A DNA stretch of 64,000 bases from Warburgia ugandensis. Its lineage: Eukaryota > Streptophyta > Magnoliopsida > Canellales > Canellaceae. A model generated the notes under the pieces. It saw only the letters and a list, made by a program, of their open reading frames with translations. It was not told the origin of the DNA and did not search any database. The DNA is taken from contig CP141127.1 of the NCBI GenBank assembly GCA_035236585.1, positions 66,259,495 to 66,323,494 on the forward strand, in the 5' to 3' direction. Numbering within the stretch: position 1 is the stretch's first letter; each line of letters opens with the position of its first letter. This document shows positions 11,066-23,482 of this stretch, in pieces. Both the position numbers and the translations under genes were made by a program.

Positions 11066-12889
11066 AACATTTTGATAGTCCCAAGCAAAACATGTGAAAA
11101 ATCATGAAAATAAAATGGTTGTCATTTTCATAGGTACTCACAATTGCATTTACCTTATGCAACAAGCCCTTAGAACCCCTAGTAGATGAGTTAGGCAACA
11201 TGAGGGTTTGTAGTGAATATGCCCAAAAAATTCCATAAGGTTGAGTCCCTTATTTTACCTTAGAGAATTCTGATTCATTAACACCCTAGTAGTTTTTCAC
11301 AACTTAATCGAGAGGACTGACAATTTTGCAAATTATACACTTATTAAAGACATCTTGTTTTAGTTATTCCTCAAGGTGCATGTGTGTGTACAACCACATA
11401 AGTCATAACTTCTAATTACATATGCTCAAATTACTTTGGAAATATCTTTTGACGTCAAATGCTCTCAGATGTACTCTTAGAAATGAATCTCTCAGATAAG
11501 GGGTTGAATGTATTTCTCTCATTGTGTGACCAGATTTGACAAGTGAATGGTTCACATAAATTTCTCTCATTGTGTGACCAAATTTGACAAGTGAATCCTT
11601 AACACTGAATGTTATTACCAAGAATAGTAGGATTCTTTGATCTTAATTCCTTCTTTTTATATCCTCTTTAGGGCTATGTTTTATTGAAGATCCATAGGTC
11701 TTTAACTAGGATAAAACGTAGCCTTGGGACAGGTTCAGAAAAAGAGGAGTATAAGGATTTTAAAGGTTCAAAATTGAGTAGAGATATTATTTTTTATTGT
11801 TGGATAATTGATCCTTAACTATACAGAAGTGAATTCTTTTATTGTACTCATGTCTTTTCTTTCAATTCTTCTCATCTTTGTCTGATATCTCTTTCTTTTG
11901 GCTTTTCCTTCTTTTTTTTTCTTTTAACTGCTTTCAAAGAAAGACTTTTGATGTTTCTCTGCAGTTGTTTAGCTTTTTATCCTTTTTGAACTTTTCTTAC
12001 TAAATCTACTCATTTTGAAAGTGGGTAATGGTTTTTTTTTTTTTTTTTTTTTCTATCTTATTCTAGGTTACGGTAATTGGGGTTAAGGAAGAAAATTCTT
12101 AATAATTGGCTCAAAGGGCTAACAAGTGATATATTATATTGGGTAGGTTTTATGTCTCTAGGCTGAACAAGGATAGCCTATATCATTCCCTAAGTTTACT
12201 AAAGGCTATAAGATTCAATAAACTATCTAGAAAGAAAGCTATTACTCCAATTTATATGTGATATCTAACCAAAACAAGGATAAAAGGATCACATTAAAAT
12301 GTGCACACTGAAGAAACTATGGTACTACTTATAATTGTTTTGAAAGAAGATAGTCTTTAAGGCTCACTGGGTCATAGGTCTCCACTAATTTTTCTTATGA
12401 TCTCTTAGTCATACCTTTCTATTAGTCTTGACTATGTGCTGTGTATAAATGGTTTTTGAGAATTAACCTTCATAAAATGCTATAACACATGAGTAATATG
12501 CAAAACTATCCATATACACTTCCATTAAGATGCCAAAATTAGTTGAATTACTAAGTTCTGAAAATCTATTTCTCATTACAGTAAGGGAACTATACCTAAA
12601 AATAAAATAAAAACTATTTTTCAAGAAAATTTAGAAAAAGACAAAACCTTTATGTATATTTACATGCCCTAACCTGATTGGAGCATTGTCCCCAATATTT
12701 GAAAACATAGGACTCTACATGAAAAATGAAAAGATGTAGAAAACTAGTTTTTGAAAACTAGCTCAATTTCCTCTAAAGAAGCACTAAGTTTTACGTCTTC
12801 AACCAGATGTAATGATGAGTGTAAAGATAATGATCTCGATAAATTCATGAAAATGTCTAAGATGGGTCATGATAATGAAGTGTCTCCAA
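11066..12889 (-). other. 3' non-coding spacer of the Athila-like element
   Basis: No protein similarity was recognised between the integrase end and the polypurine tract; Athila elements usually have a long spacer or decayed env-like frame here. It holds a 21-base T run (12,032-12,052) and two near-identical ~60 bp direct copies of CATTGTGTGACCARATTTGA at about 11,520 and 11,567. Confidence 0.5.
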
Positions 12890-13138
12890 AAGTATGTCTT
12901 TAACTTTTGGGGTAGGTAGTTCTAAGAAAGGTTTTAACCGCTGACCATTTACTTTTTGGATATCACCATTCTTCTCAATCTCGATGGCCCCATGAGAATA
13001 TACTGTGCATACTATATATGGTCCAGTCCATTTGGATCTGAGTTTTCCTAGGAATAGAAGTAATCATGAGTTGTACAATAAGACCTTTTGTCCAGAGGAG
13101 AAGGATTTCCTTAAAATTTGTTTATCATGGGTAACTAT
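12890..13138 (-). pseudogene. Athila-like integrase, C-terminal part
   Basis: The minus strand encodes, with one stop, THDKQILRKS, then GQKVLLYNS, then [13 protein letters not shown], then [20 protein letters not shown]. This is the standard end of plant Athila/Tat integrases: the GPF-type strand followed by VNGQRLK. It continues the integrase found at 16,976-17,134; the solo LTR at 13,139-16,975 separates the two parts. One in-frame stop follows YNS. The sequence then passes into the 3' spacer. Confidence 0.75.
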
Positions 13139-16100
13139 TGTTGTTTTAATTAAAACTTGCAAGCATATGAATTATTTGCAATGTAGCATGCTAGTGAGGA
13201 TGATCCCATGAGGAGTTGAACTAATGTCATGCTAGTCGTCCCTAGTTTAAACTATCTAACCTAGTGAAATTCAAGTGATTTTTAACCTAATCTAAGAATG
13301 GAAACTAAAACATAAAAATTGGAAATTTTGCAAAAACAAGAAAAATGCCAAATTGAAAATTTTCCTAAATTGAAGACTTTCTAATTTGATGACTTTCCTA
13401 AAATAAAAACTATCCTAAAGTGAAAACTTTCCTTGAGTGAAGATTTAACAATTTTCTTGAACTAACTTTTCCAAGAGGGAAATTAATCAACTAATATATG
13501 GAAAACATGCTTTAGCACATACTTTCTTAATCATGCAATTGTCTAACGAATGCACTGGAAATTAAGAGGGTGAACTTTAACAACTAACAACAAACTAAAC
13601 AAGATTAACTTAATTACTTTTTCCTACTTGAATGAATGCCACCACTTGGAAACCATTCACTCACCAAATCAATCAAAGCTATGCATTCCAGCCATGGATT
13701 ACATACATAATTCCAGCATGATTTGATTAGTGCATTTTAAATCAATTGATATATGGAATATTAAACTATGGAGCTATAAGTAAACAAGAAATTCAACAAG
13801 ATTTTCCACTTCAGCCCTAAAGTCCCTCAAAATCATGTGTTCCATCCTTGAATTGGATGCATGATTTTAAAGATATTTTAATTAGATTCCTAGAAATTTT
13901 AGAATTAAACATTCACTTCCTTAATATCCCATTAACATATAGCAGACAATTAAGAGGAACCATGGTGAATAATCAAGTAAAAAGCATTCCATTAATCATC
14001 AAAAGTTTATGGCATACAATTGATTACATGGAAGATTGTTGTCCACCTTTAAATGAAACACATCACTATTCTTGCTAACTTGAGCCTAAAAACAAAGACT
14101 AACAATGATTCCTCCTCCAAAAAAGCTTGATATTCAAAGGAAATCTTATGGCATATAAGCAAAGATCAATGGAAACTAATGAAAAACAAAGCTGGAATTC
14201 AAAGGAATCTAAAAGACAACTCAAAATCTATGAAAGGAAAAGGCAAAACTAGATTAAAGATGATTTCTCTTGGCTGTCACTCCAAGGGAAAACTAACCTT
14301 GCATCTTAGTTTCTAAGGTGTGCATGTAAGGATGGGTGATAGGATGCATGCGAATGGAAGGATCAAGGGTAATGCATGCAATGCTAAAGATGTAAGAAAG
14401 ATTGCCTAATGTGTGTAAGATCTTAAGAAAAAGAATGAATGATGCATGTGATTCAAAAGTTATGCAAGGTTATCCATGGAAAAATAGAAAGAATTAAAGG
14501 GGTTGCATGCAAGGAAAGCTAGGCCTAAGGGGTTATGCATGTAATTACATACAAAGTGGTATGAGATTAAAGACCTACCTAGCTCAACTATCGAGAGCTA
14601 ATGCATGGGAGGCCTTTGATGGGCCTGAGTAGTTCTTTGTGGGATCTTTTCTATTGTGGGCTGGAAATGATTGTTCTTCCTCCTATCTGCAATAATTTTA
14701 AAAATAGGAAATATTTAGGAAAATTATAAAAGAATTTAAAGAAAATTGCAAAAATTTGGGGGAGAAACACATCCTTGATGATAGTTCACCAAATCAATGG
14801 TCTCAATCATATTTTGATATCACTATGGCTAATAAATTGTTTATAGTCTTAGTTGGCCTGAAAATGGTTCTCCAAACCATTTTGATTACTATAGGTTTAG
14901 GTTTGATTTAGGTTACTAGACCTAGATCCTACTTTTAATATCTTAATCTCACCCAATTGGGTTCAGTTCTAGTTTTGGGTAGTTTTTGGATCTAACAAAA
15001 ATAAAATAAAAAAATTTAATTACAAGATGTCTAAATTTGAGCTGTCAATTTTTTTAACAAAATCAATGTCTCTGGAGAGCTTTGTTGTCATTTTTTGGGG
15101 GAAATGTGGCTAGATCAAAGAAATAAAGTAGTGGGTCTTGGTCATCTCTTCTAGATAAGCAAGATGATCAACCAGATCATCAATCGAGGCCACCATTTTC
15201 AGCGAAGTTCCTCCCCCATGCTTCCTCTTTCTCTCTTCTTCCTTTCTTCCTTCTCCCTCCACATTTTGAGGATCATTGCATTCAAATTGGTTGATGTATT
15301 ATTTTGTATTAAAAATATCAAGATATCTGTGATAGCATATGCAGATATCACCAAAAATATCACAAATAATATCATAGAACATATCTCATGTATCCAAGAT
15401 ATCATAGAACGTATGACACACATCCTAGATATCACAAAGTATATGCCAACAAAAGAGGACAAGGCAGAAACTAGAATGGAAAGAACTAAGGAAAACAAGA
15501 AAGGAAGCAAGAGAAACTAACCATGAATGCTGAAGCAAACACTCCCAAAACCTGGTGCAGAATACTTCTAGAAGATATCACACACCTTTAGGAAGATAGT
15601 AGCACCCAAGGATTCCACAAAACAAAAGCAAAAGAGAGGAGAATGGAGAAGTAGGAAGAGGACATCTCCTTCTAAGGGAGGAGGCATCTTTTCCCCTAAG
15701 TGAAAAAAAGTCTATAGCTTAGAGTTTTTCTAGATCTTTATTTTGTTTTCCTATCTTTTCTAGGGTACTCTAAGAACAAGGTGTGATGGGGATGAAATCA
15801 TTTCAATTTGGATGATTAGGATAGGGGGAAGGCAAGGGTTTTCAAATAAGAAACTAGGGGGTGAGGTGGCTGCCATATTGAGTTGGAGTAGGTGGCAGAC
15901 ACCTCTTTTTTATGGAGGTATGTCTCCCCTCTACAATGTAGGAAGTTGGGTGGGTGGAGATGAGGTAAGAAAGAGAAAGGAAGGTGGGAGGAAAGAGATG
16001 AGCACGAAATTAAAGAAAGTGATGTGAGATGGGGGAATTTGATTAGTTAAGTGATTTCCCAAGGACTTGGGATTGGTTGGGTGATTAGGGTGGGAGTTTA

Positions 16101-16975
16101 AGAAGGTGGAAGAGTTATGGAATGTTAGGACTTTTGAATGGAAATTCAAATTCGTGGTGGTCATTGGTGGTGAGATGGAAAGTGATAAAAATGTGGGTAA
16201 AACATAAAAATTGGAAGGCTCTCATCCCCATTGGTCCATATATCAACTTATCCTAATAAGATTTTCCCTAATTATCTTTAAAATATCTCTTGAAATCTCA
16301 AGGATAATCCTCTTAAAGTCCATCCAATTCTAACCTTCCACTTAGCTTAGGTTGATGGCTTAGATGGCTCACTTTGAAGGTTCCATTGGTTAGGCTTCAT
16401 GGATGGCTTTGGTAGCTTTCTTGGCTTGGCTTCTTAGCTCTATCCCTTGGCTTGAGTGGCTTGTATTGTTTATCTTGAATTCATTAACTTGTCACCTTCT
16501 CTCCTAGCTTATATGGCTAAGGTGACTTTGGTGGCATCCATGCAAAGTTCGTGGGAATACATGGCTTACTATACAGGCCCACTTTGGCCATCTTTAGCTA
16601 CTTTAATCAAATACATTATTGGTCCACCTGATAATCTTGCCATTTTTTAATGCTGAAGTGACGATTTTGAGGCATTGACATTATATTTTGATCTTGATCT
16701 TCAATTTCATCCCATTCGATCTAGGCCGTCAGATCACCATATTACTTCCTACAAGAAGTGAAAACCCCTGATTAAATCCTGAAAAAATATGATTAATCAC
16801 ATACATATCTCAAATTATCCTCTAGATCTACAAAATAACAACTTTTTTTTCATTAGGCCAAAAAAAAATGCATGTGTTACAAAGTTTAGCCTAAAAACCC
16901 TAATTTACCCCTATAAGTTGGAAAACATGGGCAACTAATTGGGTGGTTTTTATGAAAAATTAAACACTTATCACT
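13139..16975 (-). mobile_element. Solo LTR of the same Athila-like family inside the integrase gene
   Basis: On the minus strand it begins AGTGATAAGTGTTTAATTTT at 16,975 and ends AAAACAACA at 13,139, matching the termini of the LTRs at 11,055 and 28,073. It is flanked by AACTAT (13,133-13,138) and AACCAT (16,976-16,981), a likely duplication with one transition. Joining the two flanks brings the integrase reading back into register, so the insertion was into an integrase already in place. No internal sequence remains, so it is a solo LTR. At 3.8 kb it is about 1.2 kb longer than the 3' LTR; the extra may be an unrecognised insertion at roughly 14,570-15,660. Open frames at 15,164-15,520 on both strands look random. 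Confidence 0.75.
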
Positions 16976-17134
16976 AACCATCATTTGGTATTTATATATT
17001 TGTGTAGAATCATATGCATCTTTTCTCAATTCATCCAACGCATTGAGCTAGAGTTTTTGATGGGTCCTAATAGCATCTGAGTCAAAATTGAGCTTCTTGA
17101 TAGCCTAACATGCCTTGTGTTGTAGCTCTACTAG
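16976..17134 (-). pseudogene. Athila-like integrase, middle part between two solo LTRs
   Basis: The minus strand reads LVELQHKAC, a stop, AIKKLNFDSDAIR, THQKL, a stop, LNALDELRKDAYDSTQIYKY. This corresponds to the PVELEHKAYWAIK / LNELEELR / AY region that follows the catalytic core in Athila integrases. The first residues overlap the duplication ACTAG made by the LTR at 17,135. Only 159 bases separate that LTR from the Athila solo LTR on the other side. Two in-frame stops. Confidence 0.75.
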
Positions 17135-17562
17135 TGTAATGACTCCATTTTTCTAACATTAAAATCCCAAGTTAGCAATGAAAAGTTCACTTTTTGGAGA
17201 TAAGGGTATTTTGGTCATTTCACTATTCACCCTAATTGGACTCAGAAATTTGGTCCTAAGAATGGTACCATTGGGTGCGTCTCAAAAAAAGGAATCCAAC
17301 AAGACCAAAATCACCCTAAACGGAGTTAAAATGAGCAAGTTATGGCCCTTTGAAGTTCAGGGGCAAAAATATAATTTACATTAAAAAACGGATTTAGCCT
17401 GAGAAACACAGGGGCCTGTTTTGATACGGGCACCTTTCTTCTTCAACCTCCTAGAGGGTTCTAGAACGGCATTGTTTGGAGGAGAAACCACCGCCATTCT
17501 AGAGGTTTCTCAACTGCCATTCAATGGCGGTGAGAGCCCCCTCCAGAACCCTCTTATAGCTC

Positions 17563-17570
17563 TATAAATA
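17563..17570 (+). promoter_or_regulatory. TATA box of solo LTR copy 1
   Basis: TATAAATA within GCTCTATAAATAGAGCTC, 428 bases after the LTR start. The same box lies 426 bases into the second copy of the family, so it is a good candidate for the LTR promoter. Confidence 0.65.
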
Positions 17571-19243
17571 GAGCTCTTGGGCGCCTCTAATGGCAGCCCA
17601 AAAGCTTGGGAAAAACCCATCGTGGAGAAGCAACCAAGAGGAGAAAATGTGGGAAAAACCCGCCCATGAACCAGGTGTGCCCAAAATCCCTCCAAACCCG
17701 TCTCCCCCTTAGTCTTAGGCTAAGTTTCCCCAAGTTTTTACATGAAAAATCATGCAAAACGGAGCTCTAGAGAGCCAGACAAGACCCAGGGACGGTCTCT
17801 GGGGCACACTGGTTTGACAGGGTCGAACCAGGGCATCCCTAGGATGCCCAGGTCTCCGTCAAACCGAAACGCATCTTGTTTGTTGAGAAAACCGGACGAG
17901 CTCGTCCGTGGATGCTCCCACAACTGAGAACGATGAGCGGAAGCCAGCAGCATCTGCAAGCGCGCCCACTAAGGCGCATACCGCTGACGCGGGATGCGTT
18001 AGTGTCCCGGGCTTCCACCTCATTTCGTTTGACCCTCTATGTACACTCGGCACTAAAAGGGCTATAACTTGAGATATGGGGCTCCGATTGAGGTGCCGCG
18101 AACACGGACACACCCAAAGTATAAAATACCTGCTCAAGGCCCAATCTAAGGTAGGCATGACCCTTAGACTATGATAGTGGTGCGGGGCCACTAAACCTTT
18201 GGAAACCTGATGATTCCAAGGCCCAATTAGGACCTTAGGACACCCATAGGCATGTGGATGAATCCTTAATGCCTAAGTAGTAAGATTAACCACTCTAAAA
18301 CCTATAAAAATAGGCCAAACTAACCTTATTCCCCTAAACCATGTTCAGGAGCATACGAGGACAAGGGGATTAGCACGACCTAGCCAGGTAGGTGCTCTAT
18401 TGCTACTAGACTTTTAAAAAGAGCCATGATTGTTTTGAGACTGCATGTTTTAAGTATAAGTTATATGACTTGTTTAGCATGACTTAATCTTATAAATGAA
18501 TTCAGCATGCATATAAGAAATACATTATGCATAGACATGTTTTGCGAACAATTGCATATATTGCATGATTTGTGAGCATTGAGTTCTTGAAAAGTTGCAT
18601 GTCCTTGAGGGTTACCAAAAGACGCTGGGTAGGCAGTTGTGAGGGACTGAAAGAGGACAGGTTTTGAAAAAAGGAGGTTTTCGTTTGTTTGATCTTATAT
18701 GATTTGGGCTAATAAGCTCATGGGCTATGCCGAGAGGTCTGGGTTGGCCTCTAGCCTCTACCACTATTAGGTGGAATGGGTATCATGCCCAAAAAGGGCA
18801 ATGTCCCTACGTCAACTACATGTGGTACAGGGGGCTACCACTGGTGTCACGGCACTGGGTCGATGTGTCATATGCCCGTGGAGGCTATGACACTGTGTCC
18901 CTAGGTACCCGGGGACCACACGGTGGCGTGGTCGTGGGCATAGTTGGGCCCTATGGTTTGATGATTTACTTGCATTGCATATGGCATGGCATGAGGTTGA
19001 TCAACCATACCATGTATCCATGAGTTGGATTCAGTGGAGCATCTTATGCATATCATTATGTTTATGATATATATGATACTTTCGATTTGGATTATGTGAT
19101 TCTTTAAGTCATCAGTATTCCAATTCGACAATGGTTTTTAATCTCGATATTGAACTTGAATATTCAAACATGCACATGTTTTGAAAAAGCATATGATTTT
19201 AAACATAGCATGTATTGTAAAACTAGTAGTGATGGACTCCTAC

Positions 19244-19262
19244 TGAGTATAGTATATACTCA
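19244..19262 (+). promoter_or_regulatory. Conserved LTR stem-loop (copy 1 of the TGTAATGACTCC family)
   Basis: TGAGTATA-GTA-TATACTCA: a perfect 8 bp stem with a 3-base loop, 352 bases before the LTR end. It follows CTCCTAC and sits in the place where other LTRs in the window carry CTGAG...CTCAG stem-loops with different stem sequence. Confidence 0.7.
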
Positions 19263-19613
19263 CCCAATCCTCAACATTTTTCAGACACAAAGTAAACACT
19301 TAAGGATAGAGTACGCCTGCTGCAGAAGACACCCAGATTAAGTGCAAGTAAGTAAACCCCTACCTTATCTTTCAATGTTACTTGATTGCAGTTACTCTCT
19401 ATAGCTGAGGCTGTGACTAACACTTTCTGGGGAATAGAGTTAATTTAAAACTATGCCATGGCTAGATAATTTGAAAATGTGTTTTGACACTCGGGGTTTT
19501 TATACGAAAGATTGTTTTCCAAAACAAAAAGATTTTCATGCATTCCATATTTATAAAACAAGAGATCTCGCCTTTTCATCATATTTGTATCATATAAAAC
19601 CCAGGTCCTCACA

Positions 19614-20330
19614 ACTAGTAAGTGGCAGGCCTTTCCATAGGCCAGATGATAGGGTGACATGCCTATTTGAGTTTTATAGGCTATATGATAGGCCCACAAA
19701 GCATCGTTCTATCATATAGACCAGTCTTTCCTACTTAGTTTGACTATCTTTTCTAAGATACGCTTGATCTCCCTATTAGATACCTCTACTTAGCCACTGG
19801 TCTGAGGGTTGTATGGGGTAGCTATCCTATGGTTAACACCATACATTTTCATTAGATTCTCAAACACTTTATTACAAAAGTGTTTTTCCCAATCACTTAT
19901 TATGGCTCTTGGAGTACTGAACCATGCAAAAATATTTTCTTTTAAGAATCGTACCACTACCTCGTGGTCATTGGTTTTTCATCGTACAACCTCCACCCAC
20001 TTGGACACATAGTTGACTCCCACTAGGATGTATAAGTTCCCAAAATAATTAGGAAAGGAGCCCATGAAATCTATGCCTCAAACATCAAATGGTTCTACAA
20101 CAAGGATTGGGTTTAAGGGCATCATTGTCTCCTTCCTAGACTTCCTAACTGTTGACACCTTACACATGCTATGTAGTAAGTATGTGCATCCTTAAATATA
20201 GTGGGCCAATAAAAACTACGCTATAAAATTTTTGTAGCTTTCTTTCTCAAGCTAAAATGGCTCCCACATGCATGACCATGATAAAAGAAGATTATTTGAT
20301 TACACTAACTATTCGGTATGCGTCTCCTTA
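19614..20330 (-). pseudogene. Athila-like integrase, zinc-binding and catalytic core
   Basis: On the minus strand, high to low: a decayed HHCC region (HACGSHFS, FYWPTIFKDAH, CVRCQQLG), then the core with WGIDFMGSFP, YVSKWVEV and ISDWEKHFCNKVF, then NPQTSG followed by a degraded VEVSNREIK, then [20 protein letters not shown] and GKACHL. The first Asp (GIDFMG), the second (ISDWE) and the Glu (VEVSNRE) of the catalytic triad are all still visible. Frames change several times. The C-terminal part is carried on beyond the solo LTRs at 17,134-16,976 and 13,138-12,890. In a live element it would insert the DNA copy into the genome. Confidence 0.8.
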
Positions 20331-20910
20331 TCACTTGATCGGGAGAGTACTTGAACAAGTAGGGTTGTCCCAAGTAAAGTATTTCACCTCGGTCAAAAAT
20401 CTTTTTTTATCTTATTTTGTCCAATGATTGTGAATTTATCATGTAACAAGATAATTTACCATATCACCATATCAAGGTAACTGTGAATGTGCAGTAATTG
20501 TTCATATGGAAAGGATTTAGTTATAGGTACATTATTGCTAGTGTGCTCTACCAACAATCTAGAAAAGTGGTCTACTACGACATTCTCGAAACCTATCTCA
20601 TCCCAAATTTCTAGGTCAAATTCTTGTAGCAGCAATATCTAATGGATCAATTTAGGTTTTGTGTGATTTTAGAAAGGAGGTACTTTAAAGTTTCTTAATC
20701 TAAGTACACTATAACTTTAGACCCTAACAAGTGAGATCTAAACTTATCCAGAGCAAACACTATGAATAACAACTCTTTTTCAGTGGTTGAATAGTTGAGT
20801 TGCATGTCATTTAGTGTTTTACTAGCATAGTATATCAAATTGGGGAGTTTATTAATGTGATGCCCCAAAATAGCTCCAATGGCATAATTCGATGCATAAC
20901 ACATACTCTT
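20331..20910 (-). pseudogene. Athila-like RNase H
   Basis: The minus strand at 20,904-20,695 reads MCYASNYAIGAILGHHINKL followed by YASKTLNDMQLNYSTTEKEL, then FALDKFRSHLLGSKVIVYLD. This is the RNase H fold with the TEKELL motif and the last catalytic Asp. After a stop it continues RYLLSKNHTKPKLI, LLLQEFDLEIWDE and VVVDHFSRL, the linker leading to the integrase zinc finger. The first catalytic Asp expected in the CDASDYAIGA-type motif has become Tyr. Several stops. Confidence 0.8.
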
Positions 20911-21830
20911 GAATGGTACATTCCAATCAAGTGGTCAGATATTGAGTGTAGAGGTCAACTCTACCTTAAGTCACTCAAATGCATACAATTCTCATCAAAG
21001 TCAAAGGTAGCCACCTCTATCAGTATATTACAAAGGGGCTTGGTAATTTTGCTAAAGTCTTTGATGAATCAGCTATAAAAGCCAGCTTGTCCTAAAAAGG
21101 ATTAGATTCCTTTCACTGTCCTTGGTGGAGGAAGGTTAGTCATTATATCCCCTTTAGTCTTATCTACTTCTATCCCATTGTGTGATATTATATAACTTAA
21201 AACTCTCCCACTTTGTACCATAAAAGTGGCACTTTTCGCAGCTTAATACTAAATTCTTTTCTTGACACCTTGCAAGAACTAACTTTAAGTGGTGCAAGCA
21301 CTCATCAAAGGATGACCCAAATACTGAGAAGTCATCCATGAACACCTCAAGAAACCTTCCTACCATATCATAAAAGATGCTCAACATACACCTTTGAAAT
21401 GTAGCAAGTTGCAAAGCCCAAAAGGCATACATCAATAAGCAAAGGTTCCAAAAGGATAGGTGAAGGTGGTCTTCTCTTGATGCTCAAGTGATGTACGGCC
21501 AGCCACTCTACTGTTTGGTTGATAAAAGGTAGAGGAAAGTGGTCTTTCCTCTTGACCACTTTCAATTTTTAGTAATCAATGCATACTCTCCACTTAGTAA
21601 TCATGCAAGTGGGTACTAACTCATTTTTGTCATTTTTTACTATTGTGACACCAAATATCTTGGGTATAATCTAAATGAGGTTGATCCAAGTGTTGTTAGA
21701 GATGGGTTATATGACACCAACACCTAAAAGCTTAAGGACTTCATCTATAGCCACATCCTTTATGTGGGGATTCAATTCTTTTAGGGTTTCCCTAGAGGAT
21801 TTAGTATTTTCTTCTAGGTGTATCAACATA
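20911..21830 (-). pseudogene. Athila-like reverse transcriptase
   Basis: On the minus strand: a decayed N-terminal part (YPISNNTWI, KNDKNELVPT, WRVCIDY), RKDHFPLPFINQTVEWLA, a region with changed frame, MPFGLCN-like remnants, then LATFQRCMLSIFYDMV and EVFMDDFSVFGSSFDECLHHL. The catalytic FMDD is intact at about 21,331-21,342. The section between HFPLPF and the MPFGL-like part, which normally carries the first catalytic Asp, is shortened. Stops and frame changes make it inactive. Confidence 0.8.
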
Positions 21831-22688
21831 AGGTCCCCACTTGGAGGTAACCATAATTGGAGCAGCCTCTAAAAGGTTGTTTAACTCCTCAATAGACTTG
21901 TCTATATCAAAATCTCCATTAAAATACACAAGGCAAGCTTCTAGTGTGTCAGAGATGGAAAATGGTGGATGAACATTGTGAATTAAACTCTCGATCGAAT
22001 TCACATCACAAAGATCATTAATGTCTAAATGTTGTTGATCCATGTTAAAGACATTTAGCTTAAATTTCATGTTGCTGAACAACAATTTCATTACATGATT
22101 CCTACAATTAATAATGGTGTTGGACTTCACCAAGAATGGATGTCCCAGTATGACTAGAATCTGACTACTGGGGTCAGATACAAGCTGGGTGTCTAATATA
22201 ATGTAATCACTGGGTAATAAAATCGATCCACTTTTATCAACACATCTCCAACCAAACCATAGGGTATCTTGATCTATCAACTAATTGCATCATGGTAGTA
22301 GTTGGTTTTAACTCTTTGAGTCTTAGTTGATCATAGACAGAGTATGAAACATGTTAACACTAGCCCCTAGGTCAAGTAGTACCCTCTCTATGACATGGTC
22401 TCTAACAATGCAAGAAATAGTAGGACACCTTGGGTCTCTAAGCATTGGTGAGGTCTTATGTTGTATCAAAGAACCCACCTGCTCAATGAGGAAAGCCTTT
22501 CTGTTAACATTTAGCTTTCTTTTTCTAGTGCAAAGCTCTTTCAAGAACTTAGCATACGTGGGAACATCTTTTATTGCATTCAACAAATGCAATATTGATT
22601 TGGACATGTTAAATACATCCATTAACTCATTGAAGTTTGTTCCCTTTCTAGCCTTGGTCAGTAATTGAGGAAATGGGGCCTTAGCCAA
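21831..22688 (-). pseudogene. Athila-like gag-protease junction, protease and linker
   Basis: At 22,688-22,323 the minus strand encodes FPQLLTKARKG, MSKSILHLLNAIKDVPTYAK, FLKELCTRKRKL and CPTISCIVRDH followed by RVLLDLGASVNM. The aspartic protease triad DTG/DSG appears as DLGAS, usual for Athila. A second open segment (22,280-21,801) encodes YIILDTQLV, ILVILGHPFLVKSNTIINCR and SNMKFKLNVFNM, the linker between protease and RT. The pair is broken by a frame change near 22,300. The protease would process the gag-pol polyprotein. Confidence 0.8.
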
Positions 22689-23482
22689 ATACGATGCCTC
22701 CAGTATCGGTTCTATAGTGCTTTTTTGTTTTTTCTCTTTCTCCTATGTTTTGGTTGTCTCCTTTTCCTCTCCATTTTTCTTAGCCTGTCCTACCTTGTTT
22801 TCAATCTAATGACCTTTCTTAAGGGTTATATGGATTTGGCATGCTCATGAGGGTTAAGTTTTTGAGAACTTGACCCTATCTCAAATTGGCCCCTAGTGTT
22901 AAAATGGGTTGACTAGGAAACTGACCCTTTCCTCTATTATATAGTTCAGCTGACAATTGGTTAACATGCATCTTTAGCTTAGCTATGGCTTCAGAATTGA
23001 TATTCTACAATTAATTCAAAGACCTTTTTGTGTCATTACTTTGTCTTTCAAACATGCTCTGAATCTTTTCCTCTAAAGATGGTTTCTTTTGTTACTGAGG
23101 TTGTTAGAAGCTATGTGGCTGATGAGGAACTATAGCTCTAGGTGGAAAGTTTTGGTTATGAGGGTTCATAGATGTTCCCACTTGTAGTTCTTCTTTGACC
23201 AAGAAACTTTTGGATGCCTAGCCCATCTAGGGTTGTAGGTCTTAGAATATGGGTTGTTGCTAGGATTGTGATATGCATTCAATGCACTCACTTGTTCAAC
23301 AAGATAGTTGTTAGTCACTCTATATGATGGACAAGACATGGTCATATAGCTGGGCTAGAACAAAGAGAACAAACCTCTTGTGGATAGCCATAAAGGATTG
23401 AACCAATGTTTCAAGCTTGTCCACTCTCCCATCATACTTGTCCATTCTCTCTAGTATAGAGTCAAGTTTATGGGATAGATCT
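22689..23482 (-). pseudogene. Athila-like gag, C-terminal part
   Basis: The minus strand shows EQVSALNAYHNPSNNP, YSKTYNPRWARHPKVSW and SKKNYKW, the proline/asparagine-rich segment that marks the C-terminal half of Athila gag, followed by a low-complexity stretch with stops. Its upstream end is cut by the solo LTR at 23,483-26,127; the duplication GATCT lies at 23,478-23,482. The N-terminal part resumes at 26,128. Confidence 0.75.

Larger units (their letters stand above)
17135..19613 (+). mobile_element. Solo LTR, Tekay/Del-like family 'TGTAATGACTCC', copy 1
   Basis: It begins TGTAATGACTCC and ends GTCCTCACA, with the perfect 5 bp duplication ACTAG on both sides (17,130-17,134 and 19,614-19,618). 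The interrupted integrase continues across it. It is closely related over its whole length to the solo LTR at 23,483-26,127. Inside are a TATA box at 17,563, a GC-richer leader (about 17,780-18,060) and a stem-loop at 19,244. The long LTR and layout match Tekay/Del-like chromoviruses, but no internal region remains to prove the lineage. Open frames within it are non-coding. Confidence 0.9.

Noticed and set aside
15164..15520. Overlapping open frames on both strands (118 and 103 codons)
   Set aside because: Low-complexity AT-rich sequence with GATATCA repeats inside a solo LTR; no recognisable domain on either strand.
17859..18191. 110-codon minus-strand frame in a GC-richer stretch, with frames on the other strand
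   Set aside because: Lies in the leader part of a solo LTR and is not kept open in the related copy at 23,483-26,127.
18727..19023. 98-codon plus-strand frame
   Set aside because: Within a solo LTR; the equivalent region of the second copy (25,190-25,500) does not keep the frame.
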